Shown here piece after piece: positions 37,440 to 46,153 of a stretch of DNA of 64,000 nucleotides. The notes below the pieces were generated by a model that worked only from the letters and a program-made list of their open reading frames with translations, did no database searches and was not told the origin of the DNA. The number at the start of each line of letters is the position of its first letter. Position 1 is the first letter of the stretch. Origin of the DNA: Maridesulfovibrio bastinii DSM 16055 (GTDB lineage Bacteria; Desulfobacterota; Desulfovibrionia; Desulfovibrionales; Desulfovibrionaceae); NCBI RefSeq assembly GCF_000429985.1, contig NZ_AUCX01000008.1, positions 176,881 to 240,880 of the forward strand, in the 5' to 3' direction. The translations under genes were made by a program, and so were the position numbers.

Positions 37440-38900
37440 TTATTGTATTGTTGCGAACGTTGTCTCAGCAGCTATGGATTCACCGATGCGCCACGTTCCA
37501 TCCAAAGAGCATCCGGTCGCTCCCACTCGCCACGATCCATCCAGAGGATGATAGAGCTTACCCAGACGCGGGGCATAGCGATCAAGCCCAAGCCAGCGAT
37601 CTCCATCCAGATGTAAATTTTCATTTAACCGGGCAACACGTCCAAGTCTCCGCAAGCCGTTCAGACGCCAGTACCTGCCGTCCAAACGCTGAGTGGAACC
37701 CATACGATGGGTTGCCAATGGAGTGGCGGCACGCAGGGTCGGATGCATGGCAGCCTGGCTGCACAATCCGTTACCGCCAAGGCGACGCCGACCGTCCAGT
37801 GCCCATGGAGCAACTACCTGGCCAATGCGCCAGGCCGTGCCTAACCGGCGCGATCCGTCCAGAGACACGAATCGGCCCAGCCGCGAAGGGCGCAGCGGAT
37901 AATCACAAGCCCAGGCCTGACCGGTTTGCAGATCGGCTTTGCCAGCCATGGAGGCCGATTGCCGGACCTTAGTTTTGCTACCGGTAAAGGCGATGATTTG
38001 ACCTGGGCCGAGCCGCCAGGAGCCGTCCAGAGACAACCACATGGTGTTCAGCCGAGGCAGGACGCGCATAAGCGCATCGCCGGGAGTGGCCGTAGTTGTT
38101 AAAGCGCAGATGTCGCGCTGACCTATGGCTCGTTCCGGCAGAGTTGTCGCCACATCCGAGAAACGCCAGGAGCCGTCCAGATGGCGCTGGCCGTCCAGAG
38201 CGATCTGCACGATTCGGCCCAGCCTCCAGGAACCATTGAGGCGTGCTGTCAGCTCATGGCGGGGTGCCGCTGCCGCAACAGTGACCAGACTGGAGTACAG
38301 CACTTTGAGGTCGAATTCGGCGAAGGTGGATAACCAGACCAGAAAAACGGGCATGGACCGAGCCGGTTTATATTCGTAAACAACGTCGCGGACCTGTTCG
38401 TACCAATTTGAATCAACAGCGGTGGCCACATTGCAGCGCACACCGAATTCAGCCCATTGCAGATTGTTTAAAATCGCTCTGGCCAGCCTCCAGGTTCCGT
38501 CGAGTTGCAGCGATCCATCCAGACGCGACATATTTGCTACCTGATCTCCCGGCTCAATAATTTGAACGGAAATCCCGAGCATAGAGAGAATTTGCTCAAT
38601 GCCAGCCCGGCGACCGCCTAAACGGTGAAAGGCCATGGCTCGGCTAACCCGTGTGCGCCACATATCGTCTGACTCACTGTGCAACCGTCGCAATCCCCGA
38701 CTGTCAGCGTGCCTTCCCAGATACTGCCTTTCGCATTTATCAGGGCTGAACTGGTCCCGCAGCCAGCGCATGGCAGTCAGAGTCTCGTCGAGAGTGGCAG
38801 CTCCGCCTTCGCAGAGCGCAGAGAGCATCCCCGGCGTGCGTCCGTGGATCAGCGGCCAGCGCAAACACTGAATATATCGCCACATGGGGCTAACGCTCAT
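37440..38900 (-). CDS. P2 gpI-like baseplate protein with repeated LDGxWRLG motifs
   Basis: A 486-residue protein. The N-terminal part resembles tail protein I of P2 (Mu gp48 position): LRDQFSPDKCERQYLGRHAD, MAFHRLGGRRAGIEQILSMLGI, and YEQVRDVVYEYKPARSMPVFLVWLS. An unusual set of about 13 copies of L[DN]G-[ST]-x-R-L-G begins inside the I-like domain (about residue 128) and continues to the end. P2 gpI is about 180 residues, so the repeat region is an addition. Trp/Arg/Gly-rich repeats suggest surface or glycan contacts (inference). It overlaps the gpJ-like gene by 11 bases. Confidence 0.7.
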   Translation of the reverse strand: MSVSPMWRYIQCLRWPLIHGRTPGMLSALCEGGAATLDETLTAMRWLRDQFSPDKCERQYLGRHADSRGLRRLHSESDDMWRTRVSRAMAFHRLGGRRAGIEQILSMLGISVQIIEPGDQVANMSRLDGSLQLDGTWRLARAILNNLQWAEFGVRCNVATAVDSNWYEQVRDVVYEYKPARSMPVFLVWLSTFAEFDLKVLYSSLVTVAAAAPRHELTARLNGSWRLGRIVQIALDGQRHLDGSWRFSDVATTLPERAIGQRDICALTTTATPGDALMRVLPRLNTMWLSLDGSWRLGPGQIIAFTGSKTKVRQSASMAGKADLQTGQAWACDYPLRPSRLGRFVSLDGSRRLGTAWRIGQVVAPWALDGRRRLGGNGLCSQAAMHPTLRAATPLATHRMGSTQRLDGRYWRLNGLRRLGRVARLNENLHLDGDRWLGLDRYAPRLGKLYHPLDGSWRVGATGCSLDGTWRIGESIAAETTFATIQ

Positions 38901-40047
38901 CAGCCCACCTCGTAGTTAGTGTCAGGCTGTCGAGCACGGCCAGACCGTCGGCAGGCACAACCGTGTCTGCAACAGGCGATGAAAATTTGATGTTCTTAAT
39001 AGTGTCGGCGGTGGACATGATGGTGCTGATCAGTAAGTCCATGGGTACGTCCTGCCCGATCTGCAATGGGGCAACACCGAGGTCGTTAGGGTCTAGAAAT
39101 AAAGCCCGAACCCGCGAATCTGCATCCGTCAGTATCTGCGTTTCATCCCCAGAAACCAAAACAAGTTCCGCAATGATGGCCAGATGGACCGGCCGAGGAC
39201 CACGCACCAGAGCATTATCGTTGATCGGTCGATTCTCCTCGACAACTTCGTCCACAGCCTCCAGCAGCTCCTGGGTCGGCAGACCGGCAGAGCCTTTGAC
39301 TATGACGTCAACAGTGCCCTGACCTCGTGGATGGTTGTCTATTATGGCAGCAGCAATCACACCTGGTACACTGAGAGCCCAGCTTTTATAAGCATGCAAC
39401 GTGGTCCCGCTTACATCCTGCCAAGCTAGGCGATAGCGCTCCTGCAACTGGAGATCGGTCTCGACATCAACGCCTTCAGTCATCAACCAATCCGATTCGT
39501 TGGTCACTGAGCCGATGCCGGGGATGGCAATGACTATTTCCCTGATCTGTCCGGGAGTAACGTTGGAGGCTGATCCATACTCCTCGGCCTCAACCGGCGC
39601 GAGGACGCGCTCCTGTCCCTCGGGTAAAATTACTTCAGTAGTGATTGCGAAACGATAGCTTATCCCTTGTCCATCAATGGGCGTGCGCATGATGCGCCCT
39701 CTCGGTATGATAATATTTCCCAGCTCCACATCATCCCTGAAAAAGACAACCGTACCCACGGTTTTGGTTGCTGGTTTGCGGGTCAGGCCTACCTGGGCTG
39801 CGTGCAGATCTAACCAAGCTCCAGTGGCAGATTCTGGAAAAGCCTGATTGAGAATGGAGACCAGCACCAGATAAAGCTGATATAGGCACCAGTTCCAGAT
39901 TTCGAGCAGTCCGCGAATGACCCCCTTGTTGAGATTAAGACGAGCGGGCAACCAACCCTTGGCTGCGTATTTATTCTGGACCGCATTGATCCTGGCAAAC
40001 ATAGCTTCGCGGATTTCATCGAGAGTTTTTTTAACGGGCACTGACAT
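38890..40047 (-). CDS. Baseplate J-like protein (Mu gp47/P2 gpJ family)
   Basis: A 385-residue baseplate wedge protein. Family landmarks are LLEIWNWCLYQLYLVL, FPESATGAWLDLHAAQVGLTRKPATKTVGTVVF, and the late block TTLHAYKSWALSVPGVIAAAIIDNHPRGQGTVDVIVKG. I chose ATG 40047 rather than the in-frame GTG just before it. It overlaps the gp46/gp25-like gene by 17 bases and the gpI-like gene by 11, the tight packing expected of a baseplate operon. Confidence 0.88.
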   Translation of the reverse strand: MSVPVKKTLDEIREAMFARINAVQNKYAAKGWLPARLNLNKGVIRGLLEIWNWCLYQLYLVLVSILNQAFPESATGAWLDLHAAQVGLTRKPATKTVGTVVFFRDDVELGNIIIPRGRIMRTPIDGQGISYRFAITTEVILPEGQERVLAPVEAEEYGSASNVTPGQIREIVIAIPGIGSVTNESDWLMTEGVDVETDLQLQERYRLAWQDVSGTTLHAYKSWALSVPGVIAAAIIDNHPRGQGTVDVIVKGSAGLPTQELLEAVDEVVEENRPINDNALVRGPRPVHLAIIAELVLVSGDETQILTDADSRVRALFLDPNDLGVAPLQIGQDVPMDLLISTIMSTADTIKNIKFSSPVADTVVPADGLAVLDSLTLTTRWADER

Positions 40048-40462
40048 CACGCACCACCAGAACTATATCGTTTAGACCACCAACGGAAAAAACCAGATTG
40101 TAGCAATGATTGATATCAATGAATTGCCACTGAGCTTGGGCCGTAATCCCGGCTTCATTCCAAGAGACCACGTTACAAGTAGGCGAAGTGGGCACGATGA
40201 GCGGGTCATCCTGCAGCCGCTTGACAACTTCGGCTTCAAATGCGATCCGCGCGGACAAACTATTCTCCTCCTTGATCCACTCATGAAGTAAAGAACCGAA
40301 ATTAGTGTCGTAAAAAAGCGTACCCAGAGGCGTGCTCAACCGCAGTAGTACATCCTGCAGCCCGGTATCCACATCAGAACTCAATATCAATTCACCATTG
40401 GCGGCCACGCGGGGAACCAATCCCTCAAAAGCCAGTGCTATATCGTCAGAAAAAACAGACAT
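40031..40462 (-). CDS. Baseplate protein, Mu gp46/T4 gp25-like
   Basis: A 143-residue protein encoded between the spike and gpJ-like genes, the place of Mu gp46. The conserved piece is VDTGLQDVLLRLSTPLGTLFYDTNFGSLLHEWIKEENSLSARIAFEAEVVKRLQDDPL, which fits the gp25/gpW baseplate pattern of a G-x-x-x-x-x-P-G start region and a long helix, followed by two strands. It starts in a TAATG overlap with the spike gene. Confidence 0.75.
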   Translation of the reverse strand: MSVFSDDIALAFEGLVPRVAANGELILSSDVDTGLQDVLLRLSTPLGTLFYDTNFGSLLHEWIKEENSLSARIAFEAEVVKRLQDDPLIVPTSPTCNVVSWNEAGITAQAQWQFIDINHCYNLVFSVGGLNDIVLVVRDVSAR

Positions 40463-41181
40463 TAGTCTTGCTCCAGATCGCCGTAGATCTTACCGCTGAC
40501 ATATAAATCACCATTTACTGTTGAGGTACCATTTATGGTCTGAGGACCATCCAAAACATAACTCCCGTTTTGTTTTGTATGAGCTGATTTAGTTTCATTT
40601 CCCGGAACACCGCCGGTTCCACATGCGTTCAGGTCGCCAATCTGGTTTATGATAGGAGCCTTAATTGTTGCATTTTCACCGGCAATTATTGTCCACGACT
40701 TACCAACGGTTATCTCATCATTTTCGCCGATCTTTCCGGAGCGGTTGGCCGGAGTCAGGGTGATAACATTGCTCTGAGCATCAATCTTAATGGATACGCC
40801 CGGTGTCTGCTGAATGATAAAAGCATCCACCTCGCAGTCTGGGGCCTGATTATTCTTCCAACGAAAATTGCTGATTCTTGGAAAATCCGGGTCACCATCA
40901 TAGTATTCGAGATCGCAGAGTGTGTCGGGTGCCGGAGGGCAGACTATTCCGCGCTTGGCACCGCCCCATATAATAGGAATTTCAACATGAGGTATCACCG
41001 GCTCGTTGCTGTTTACTGATTCGTCATTGCGCAGAGGCTGAACGTCAGCCCAATAACGACCATCACTGGGGTATGTCCGCACAACCTTGGCCTTGCGGAC
41101 TACGCGATAATAAGCGCGCAAATCAGGCATGGCGAGTTCCACCACGCGCTTGAGAAGGGTCAGCAGATTAGTATCGGCCAT
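40462..41181 (-). CDS. Baseplate spike protein (Mu gp45/P2 gpV-like)
   Basis: A 239-residue protein with an OB-like N-terminal part (VVRTYPSDGRYWADVQPLRNDE, HVEIPIIWGGAKRGIVCPPAPDTLCDLEYYDGDPDFPRISN) followed by a repetitive beta region. That region has segments such as GKSWTIIAGENATIKAP and NGTSTVNGDLYVSGKIYGDL, the repeated strands expected of a membrane-piercing beta-helix spike. The start at 41181 has GGAG six bases upstream. Confidence 0.82.
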   Translation of the reverse strand: MADTNLLTLLKRVVELAMPDLRAYYRVVRKAKVVRTYPSDGRYWADVQPLRNDESVNSNEPVIPHVEIPIIWGGAKRGIVCPPAPDTLCDLEYYDGDPDFPRISNFRWKNNQAPDCEVDAFIIQQTPGVSIKIDAQSNVITLTPANRSGKIGENDEITVGKSWTIIAGENATIKAPIINQIGDLNACGTGGVPGNETKSAHTKQNGSYVLDGPQTINGTSTVNGDLYVSGKIYGDLEQD

Positions 41182-41974
41182 ATTCTTCTCCATAGCCCAG
41201 CCTGGTGCGTGCCGAAGTTGGTGTTATTTCATGGAGCACCCGCAGAGCCCGGAATTGATCGTCAATACCGCGCCGGGTATCCTGAAGTAAAAATTTATGG
41301 GAGTGCAGCATGTCAGGAAGCAGAAAAGTCTCCACCTCTCCCATAGAGTGAGGAGCCGCAGAGGGGATATGCCTGATCAGCCCGGCTGCAGTAGCTATTT
41401 CGGGCATAGACCCGTCTTCATCATGGTCGCCCCAATGCACGCCGTCAGCCCCCAGCCAGAGCGCCCAATGAGACATATCCAGGCCGTGTGCCTGCTCAGC
41501 GGATCTGGCCACCTGGCGGGCGAGTTGCCAGACCGAAACCGTAGACGCGACCACATGGCGCAGCTTTACGCCAGTTGAATCAATCTGCCCTACGGGCAGC
41601 CCGGACTGCCGGACCGCCCAGGCGATAACCGCTTCCGGGCTTTCGTTTTCCCAGGTCTGGCAGATTGTTGTGATAACCAAAGGCAGCGCGTTGCAGACAC
41701 AACGTACCCGGAGCTGGTCGCGTCGCTCAGCGCCTTCCGTGCTCGAAACAGTTCCGGTCCATACTCCTGCTGGTTGATCTCGATATCCAAACGATAGTTT
41801 GACCGGCTGGCCGATGGCGATGCTTTGGACCAGTTGACCATGTGCATCCGGCAGCTCGACCACCGCACGCGATAAGGGGCGATGGCGCTCGGAATTGATC
41901 AGGATACGCGGGGCGCGGTCAGCAAGGACGGCACCGATGCTGATCCGGGTACGCAGGCCGGACAATGTAGCCAT
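41168..41974 (-). CDS. Baseplate hub protein, gpD/Mu gp44-like
   Basis: A 268-residue protein in the place of Mu P (gp44). It has the late-control-D type core: KLSFGYRDQPAGVWTGTVSSTEGAERRDQLRVRC, SPEAVIAWAVRQSGLPVGQID, and SVWQLARQVARSAEQAHGLDMSHWALWLGADGVHWGD. These are typical of the T4 gp27-like hub that carries the spike. It overlaps the spike gene by 14 bases. Confidence 0.8.
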   Translation of the reverse strand: MATLSGLRTRISIGAVLADRAPRILINSERHRPLSRAVVELPDAHGQLVQSIAIGQPVKLSFGYRDQPAGVWTGTVSSTEGAERRDQLRVRCVCNALPLVITTICQTWENESPEAVIAWAVRQSGLPVGQIDSTGVKLRHVVASTVSVWQLARQVARSAEQAHGLDMSHWALWLGADGVHWGDHDEDGSMPEIATAAGLIRHIPSAAPHSMGEVETFLLPDMLHSHKFLLQDTRRGIDDQFRALRVLHEITPTSARTRLGYGEEYGRY

Positions 41975-42489
41975 TACTCCACATCAACCATCAGTCGCTG
42001 ATCCACATCAACCTCTGCGGCAGATGTTGATGGCGCGGCCCCGGTTGCGGCCGCGCGCACTTCAGTTTTGACCACGGGAGGATTGTGCTCGGAAAATTTG
42101 AGACTCGCGTTGATGATATCGTCCTGATCCGTCTCGCTGGATTCCAGACCGTCAAAGACCACCTCACTTATGCCCCGAGCCAGTAGGTGCGGGTTGGCCA
42201 CCCGCAAGACCATGGGATTGCCGCTGCTGTCCTGCCCACTAAACCAGCCGTTAATAATCCGTAGTTTGTCGTAGCAGGTGCTTTCATCCTCGCTAGTCAG
42301 GGCTAGCGACAAGATTATAGAATCATCTTCCCAGCCGAGTGGAGTCTTGGTTTTGCCGGACAGGCCATCCTGTTCGGCAAGATCGTAACGGACCTGACCT
42401 CGAACACTCAGAGAAGTGAGCAGACCTGGCAAACAGATTCCGTCCAGAAAAATGGCACCATGGGCAAAGGAAAGTACGGCATCAGCCAT
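41974..42489 (-). CDS. Tail/baseplate protein between tape measure and hub
   Basis: A 171-residue protein (start at 42489 with GGAGG seven bases upstream; the longer open frame is rejected). The N-terminal FAHGAIFLDGICLPGLLTSLSVRGQVRYDLAEQDGLSGKTKTPLGWEDDSIILSLAL resembles small hub-adaptor or tail-completion proteins. The C-terminal 40 residues are Ala/Thr/Val-rich. Mu has gpN in this position, but similarity to gpN is not evident. The role is inferred from location. Confidence 0.6.
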   Translation of the reverse strand: MADAVLSFAHGAIFLDGICLPGLLTSLSVRGQVRYDLAEQDGLSGKTKTPLGWEDDSIILSLALTSEDESTCYDKLRIINGWFSGQDSSGNPMVLRVANPHLLARGISEVVFDGLESSETDQDDIINASLKFSEHNPPVVKTEVRAAATGAAPSTSAAEVDVDQRLMVDVE

Positions 42490-45400
42490 CGTGTTCCTCC
42501 ACAATCGCTAAGAGTTCGCGGCGGAAATCGTTTACGTCCGACACGCCAGGCAGGTTTAAATTTTGAATGGAGATGGTGACATTTTTTCCGTGGTCCTTAC
42601 CCCTGGGCAGCGTAACAGCCGAATTATGTCCTGCCGGAACTGGTCTGCTCGAATTGGCTACATTGGGCAGCTCCGGGGACGGAATCTGCGGCATCTGCAC
42701 TGATTCTGCCTGCCAGGACGCTGAGGCTGATAAATCCGGCAATGTCGGAGCCTGAATATCTTGAGCCTGCCATGCAGCATTGGCCGTAAGGTCAGGCAGG
42801 GCCGGAGCTTGCACAGCCTGCGTTTGCCAGGCTGCACTGGCTGAAAGATCGGATAGCACTGAAGCCTGAACTGGCTGTGTCTGCCATGCGGCCTTAGCGG
42901 CCTGGTCGGGCAGAACCGGAGCCTGAATCGACTGTGTCTGCCATGCGGCACTAGCAGCCAGATCGGGCAGAACCGGAGTTTGCACCGGTTGTGTCTGCCA
43001 TGCGGCCTTAGCAGCCAGATCGGTCAAGATCGGAGTCTGAACCGGCTGTGTCTGCCACGCGGAATTTGCAGTCAGGTCGGTTAAAACCGGAGCCTGCACC
43101 GGTTGTGTCTGCCATGCGGCCTTAGCAGCCAGATCGGTCAAGATCGGAGTCTGAACCGGCTGTGCCTGCCATGCGGCACTAGCAGCCAGATCGGGCAGAA
43201 CCGGAGCCTGCACCGGCTGTGTCTGCCATGCGGCCTTAGCAGCTAGACTGGGCAGTGCCGGAGCCTGCACCGGTTGTGTCTGAACGACATGTGCGGGCGG
43301 GATCTGCGGTTGTATTTCAGCATTGGCCGCAGCAACCGGACTCACTGCCAGAGATACCCCGGCCAGTGCTCCGGCGGCGGTATGGGCCAATCTGGGTGCG
43401 ATTGTTTGAGCTCCAGCGCTCAGACTGCCTAATATAGATTGGTTACCGACAACAGGTTCTTCCGTATCATTAGAAAACGGCCACAAATCTCGGATTTTAT
43501 CAAAAACAGATGTCACTGCATCAACCGGTGCCATGATCATGCTTTTAATGCCGTCTACCAGTGTCCCTATTAATTTTGCCCCGGCGTCTCGCAGAGAGAG
43601 ACCGTCAAAAAATGATGTGATGCCGCTGAAGGCCTGAATCAGCCAACCCACGGGAGTCAGATTGAGAAATGCCCACTTAATGCCGTCAGTCATCATGCTC
43701 AGACCGCTTAGAACACCGTCCCATAATCCGCCGAAGAAGGAGAGTATGCCCTGAAACACACTGCCGATAATGGTCCCGAAAGAAGGTAAATAGGATGCCA
43801 GACCGACCAGTGCCTTGAGGACCAGCCCGACAATTTTGATGACGAGCGTCAACGGAGTCAGGGCAATGCGGATTGCCGTACCCAGCACCCAGAACGCCGC
43901 CCGTACCACAGAGCCGACAATCGTGCCGAGCGTCCGCCACGGTCCGGCGTCCGTTGCCGAAATTACCTTGCCAAACATTCCGGAGATGGAGCCCAAAATG
44001 GAGAACAGTGAGGAAAACGCATCTCCCAAAGCATTGATAACAGGGAGAAAAGCACTGCTGATCATCGACCAGACCCCGGACAGAGCGGAGCTGAAGCCCT
44101 CAGACACGGCCATAACGCGATAAATAACACGTGAAATGATGGTTACAACACCGAGTAGCCCGGCGGTTTCAATGTCCGCAGCCAGTTCGCCCTTGATTTC
44201 CCCAACACCATTCTGCACGCTACCCAGTACCGCGCGCACTCCGGCGGCAACCAGAGAAACCTTGTCCCAGATCCCGTTAAAAAAATCCGCAATGCCTCCA
44301 AAATTTGTTTTGAATGCGAGCCAAAGTGCAGCCACAGCCGCGATAACCAGCCAGATAGGCCAGGTGATCGCCGCCACGGCAGCCCCCACCGGAGCCATAG
44401 CCACAGTTACTGCGGACATGCCCGCCGCCAGCAACCAGGACGCGGCCGCATACGCAACAACAGCCAGCACACCCATGGCCAGCACAGATGTGATCTGGAT
44501 AATGGTGCGGCCCACCATAGTTCCGGCTAGCTTTTGTAACCCGATAATCAAAGGAGATAGCGCGCTTATGATCAAATTGAGCGTTGGAGCAAAAGCATTG
44601 CCGATGATCTCGACCAGATTGTGGATTTGCTGCCCGATCTTGGCCATAGTTGCACCAAGGTCATTATTCATAGTCTCAGCCATCTTGCGTGTGAAACCAT
44701 CGCCTTGGGCCATAGCTGCAGCTACATCACTGATTCCGCCGCAGAGCTGACTAGTTTTGGAATAGAGCAGGTCGAGGTATGCAACAGCTTCATCCGTACC
44801 AAAGGCCTTCTTGATATCCATCTTCTCGGCGGCGGACATGGTGGGACCAAATTTGCCCCGAAGCTTATCCAGAATGGCCGTTGTCGAGAGCAGTTGCCCG
44901 TTGGAGTCCAGAAAGGACAGACCCAACTTTTCCCCGGCACCAGCAGCTGCATTTAGAAATGCTTTGTACTTGGTTGCTGCCTCAGCACCAGGCATGGTGG
45001 CCTGCAAGGTACCTAGAATGGCCAACTGCTCTTCCAGAGGAACATTGGCATTGGTCGCTGTTGCTCCCAACGAGCTGATAGACTGTGACATCTGCGAGCC
45101 ATTTGTTTTGAAGGACTTCACGCTGGCCGCGATTCCGGCTGAAAACATCTCCCCGAACTGCACATCGCTCATCTGTGAGTAATAGCCTTTGTAGATGCCG
45201 TAGCCTGTGGCAAAGAGGCTGGTCATCTCGCCGACTGTGGCCTTGGTGGCCTTGGCTGTCAGCGCGGATAAACTGGTGAATCCGGCAACCCCGGCATCGG
45301 TTAATGAGCTGATACCGCTCTTGATGTCGTATGCCGCGTAGAGAAAATCGGGCTTTGTCGTGCCGCTGAACTCATTGGAGAAAGCAGTGGCGGCATTCTC

Positions 45401-45670
45401 TAGAGCTGCAAAATCTCGAATACCGACGCTACTCAATTCCCCCAGTGCTTTTTGCGTTGGCACAGTTGCCATAGCCGTTCCAGCAAGAGAAGCAATAACG
45501 CCCCCGGCCACAGCCACCAGAGGCAGCATACCCTTGGCCAGATCTCTCATGCGCGAGTCCAGTGCGCTGGCAGATGATCCAACTTTACCCATCTGCGCCT
45601 GAATGCTTCGCAGCGGCTGTGTCACCATATCCACCAGCGACATACTCGCAAGAACAGAAAAAACTTCCAT
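42482..45670 (-). CDS. Tail tape measure protein with internal 19-residue repeats
   Basis: A 1062-residue protein that sets tail length and is ejected with DNA. The N-terminus MEVFSVLASMSLVDMVTQPLRSIQ leads into a TP901-type core (KALGELSSVGIRDFAALENAATAFSNEFSGTTKPDFLYAAYDIKSGISSL, LEEQLAILGTLQATMPGAEAATKYKAFLNAA). A long hydrophobic region follows (about 370-720) with several membrane-like helices. About 11 repeats of 19 residues (WQTQPVQAPVLPDLAAxAA) lie near residues 795-1000. The start at 45670 overlaps the chaperone extension stop (TAATG) and has GGAG upstream; the track to 45724 would overrun that gene. Confidence 0.9.
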   Translation of the reverse strand: MEVFSVLASMSLVDMVTQPLRSIQAQMGKVGSSASALDSRMRDLAKGMLPLVAVAGGVIASLAGTAMATVPTQKALGELSSVGIRDFAALENAATAFSNEFSGTTKPDFLYAAYDIKSGISSLTDAGVAGFTSLSALTAKATKATVGEMTSLFATGYGIYKGYYSQMSDVQFGEMFSAGIAASVKSFKTNGSQMSQSISSLGATATNANVPLEEQLAILGTLQATMPGAEAATKYKAFLNAAAGAGEKLGLSFLDSNGQLLSTTAILDKLRGKFGPTMSAAEKMDIKKAFGTDEAVAYLDLLYSKTSQLCGGISDVAAAMAQGDGFTRKMAETMNNDLGATMAKIGQQIHNLVEIIGNAFAPTLNLIISALSPLIIGLQKLAGTMVGRTIIQITSVLAMGVLAVVAYAAASWLLAAGMSAVTVAMAPVGAAVAAITWPIWLVIAAVAALWLAFKTNFGGIADFFNGIWDKVSLVAAGVRAVLGSVQNGVGEIKGELAADIETAGLLGVVTIISRVIYRVMAVSEGFSSALSGVWSMISSAFLPVINALGDAFSSLFSILGSISGMFGKVISATDAGPWRTLGTIVGSVVRAAFWVLGTAIRIALTPLTLVIKIVGLVLKALVGLASYLPSFGTIIGSVFQGILSFFGGLWDGVLSGLSMMTDGIKWAFLNLTPVGWLIQAFSGITSFFDGLSLRDAGAKLIGTLVDGIKSMIMAPVDAVTSVFDKIRDLWPFSNDTEEPVVGNQSILGSLSAGAQTIAPRLAHTAAGALAGVSLAVSPVAAANAEIQPQIPPAHVVQTQPVQAPALPSLAAKAAWQTQPVQAPVLPDLAASAAWQAQPVQTPILTDLAAKAAWQTQPVQAPVLTDLTANSAWQTQPVQTPILTDLAAKAAWQTQPVQTPVLPDLAASAAWQTQSIQAPVLPDQAAKAAWQTQPVQASVLSDLSASAAWQTQAVQAPALPDLTANAAWQAQDIQAPTLPDLSASASWQAESVQMPQIPSPELPNVANSSRPVPAGHNSAVTLPRGKDHGKNVTISIQNLNLPGVSDVNDFRRELLAIVEEHDG
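42673..43287. repeat. 57-bp tandem repeat array, about 11 units, within the tape measure gene
   Basis: The encoded unit is WQTQPVQAPVLPDLAASAA with variants at about six positions. Eleven units can be counted in register between VVQTQPVQ and WQAESVQ. Every unit is 19 codons, so array changes would keep the frame. Confidence 0.85.
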
Positions 45671-45843
45671 TATTTTGCTCCCATAATCTTTGCCATCATT
45701 TCCCAGTAGCGCCTCTCTAGCCATATTGCTTCGGATAATGCATCAAGCAACTCATCCCAATCGTCTGGCGGATTGCGGTGAAGCCAATGCCGAATTAGGG
45801 CCGCCCATTGCCCCATGGGGTTTTGAGCAACCCTCTCAATTAG
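45670..45843 (-). CDS. Tail assembly chaperone, -1 frameshift extension
   Basis: The frame -1 to the upstream chaperone is open from the slippery site to a stop at 45670-45672 and encodes 57 residues: LIERVAQNP, then MGQWAALIRHWLHRNPP, DDWDELLDALSEAIWLERR, YWEMMAKIMGAK. It has no good ribosome site of its own. It ends exactly where the tape measure starts, as lambda GT and Mu-like chaperone extensions do. With the slip the fusion is 153 residues. Confidence 0.82.
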   Translation of the reverse strand, partial: LIERVAQNPMGQWAALIRHWLHRNPPDDWDELLDALSEAIWLERRYWEMMAKIMGAK

Positions 45844-46130
45844 TTTCCCAGTTCGCCGAATCCGACAGATTTAAGTAGCTCCCCGCCGAATGTGGCCGAA
45901 AGGCCAGGGTATGCCTTGAGGTATTCTACCAACGCTTCTTTATCCTCGGGATGCACTGTGTCAGTAAGTAGAGTGCGATAACCGCGCGCTGCGTCTTTAA
46001 GTGCACTCTTCTGCATTCTGGCCACCTGCGGGGCTGATGGGCGTTTGAACCTTACAGAAATGCATATATCGTCTTCGGCAAAACGGTCATAAAATTGGTG
46101 TTCCAGGGCTACATATTTTTCATCACTCAT
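45840..46130 (-). CDS. Tail assembly chaperone, short form (gpG/Mu gp41-like)
   Basis: A 96-residue protein, MSDEKYVALEHQFYDRF onward, with ISVRFKRPSAPQVARMQKSALKDAARGYRTLL and a C-terminus GELLKSVGFGELGN. Size and position between the tube and the tape measure are those of tail assembly chaperones. The start at 46130 has GAGG six bases upstream; the longer frame to 46208 overlaps the tube gene and is rejected. The frameshift heptamer lies immediately before its stop. Confidence 0.8.
   Translation of the reverse strand: MSDEKYVALEHQFYDRFAEDDICISVRFKRPSAPQVARMQKSALKDAARGYRTLLTDTVHPEDKEALVEYLKAYPGLSATFGGELLKSVGFGELGN
45843..45849 (-). promoter_or_regulatory. Slippery heptamer GGGAAAC for -1 ribosomal frameshift
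   Basis: Read on the minus strand, the short chaperone ends CTG GGA AAC TAA, which places G-GGA-AAC in the zero frame immediately before the stop. This is a perfect X-XXY-YYZ site, differing from lambda's GGGAAAG only in the last base. Confidence 0.85.
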
Positions 46131-46153
46131 AATGTCCTCGTGTAAGTTAAAGA

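Noticed and set aside
45671..45724. Upstream Met start for the tape measure protein
   Set aside because: The 18 extra codons lie within the frameshifted chaperone extension; the ATG at 45670 has its own Shine-Dalgarno and forms the TAATG junction.
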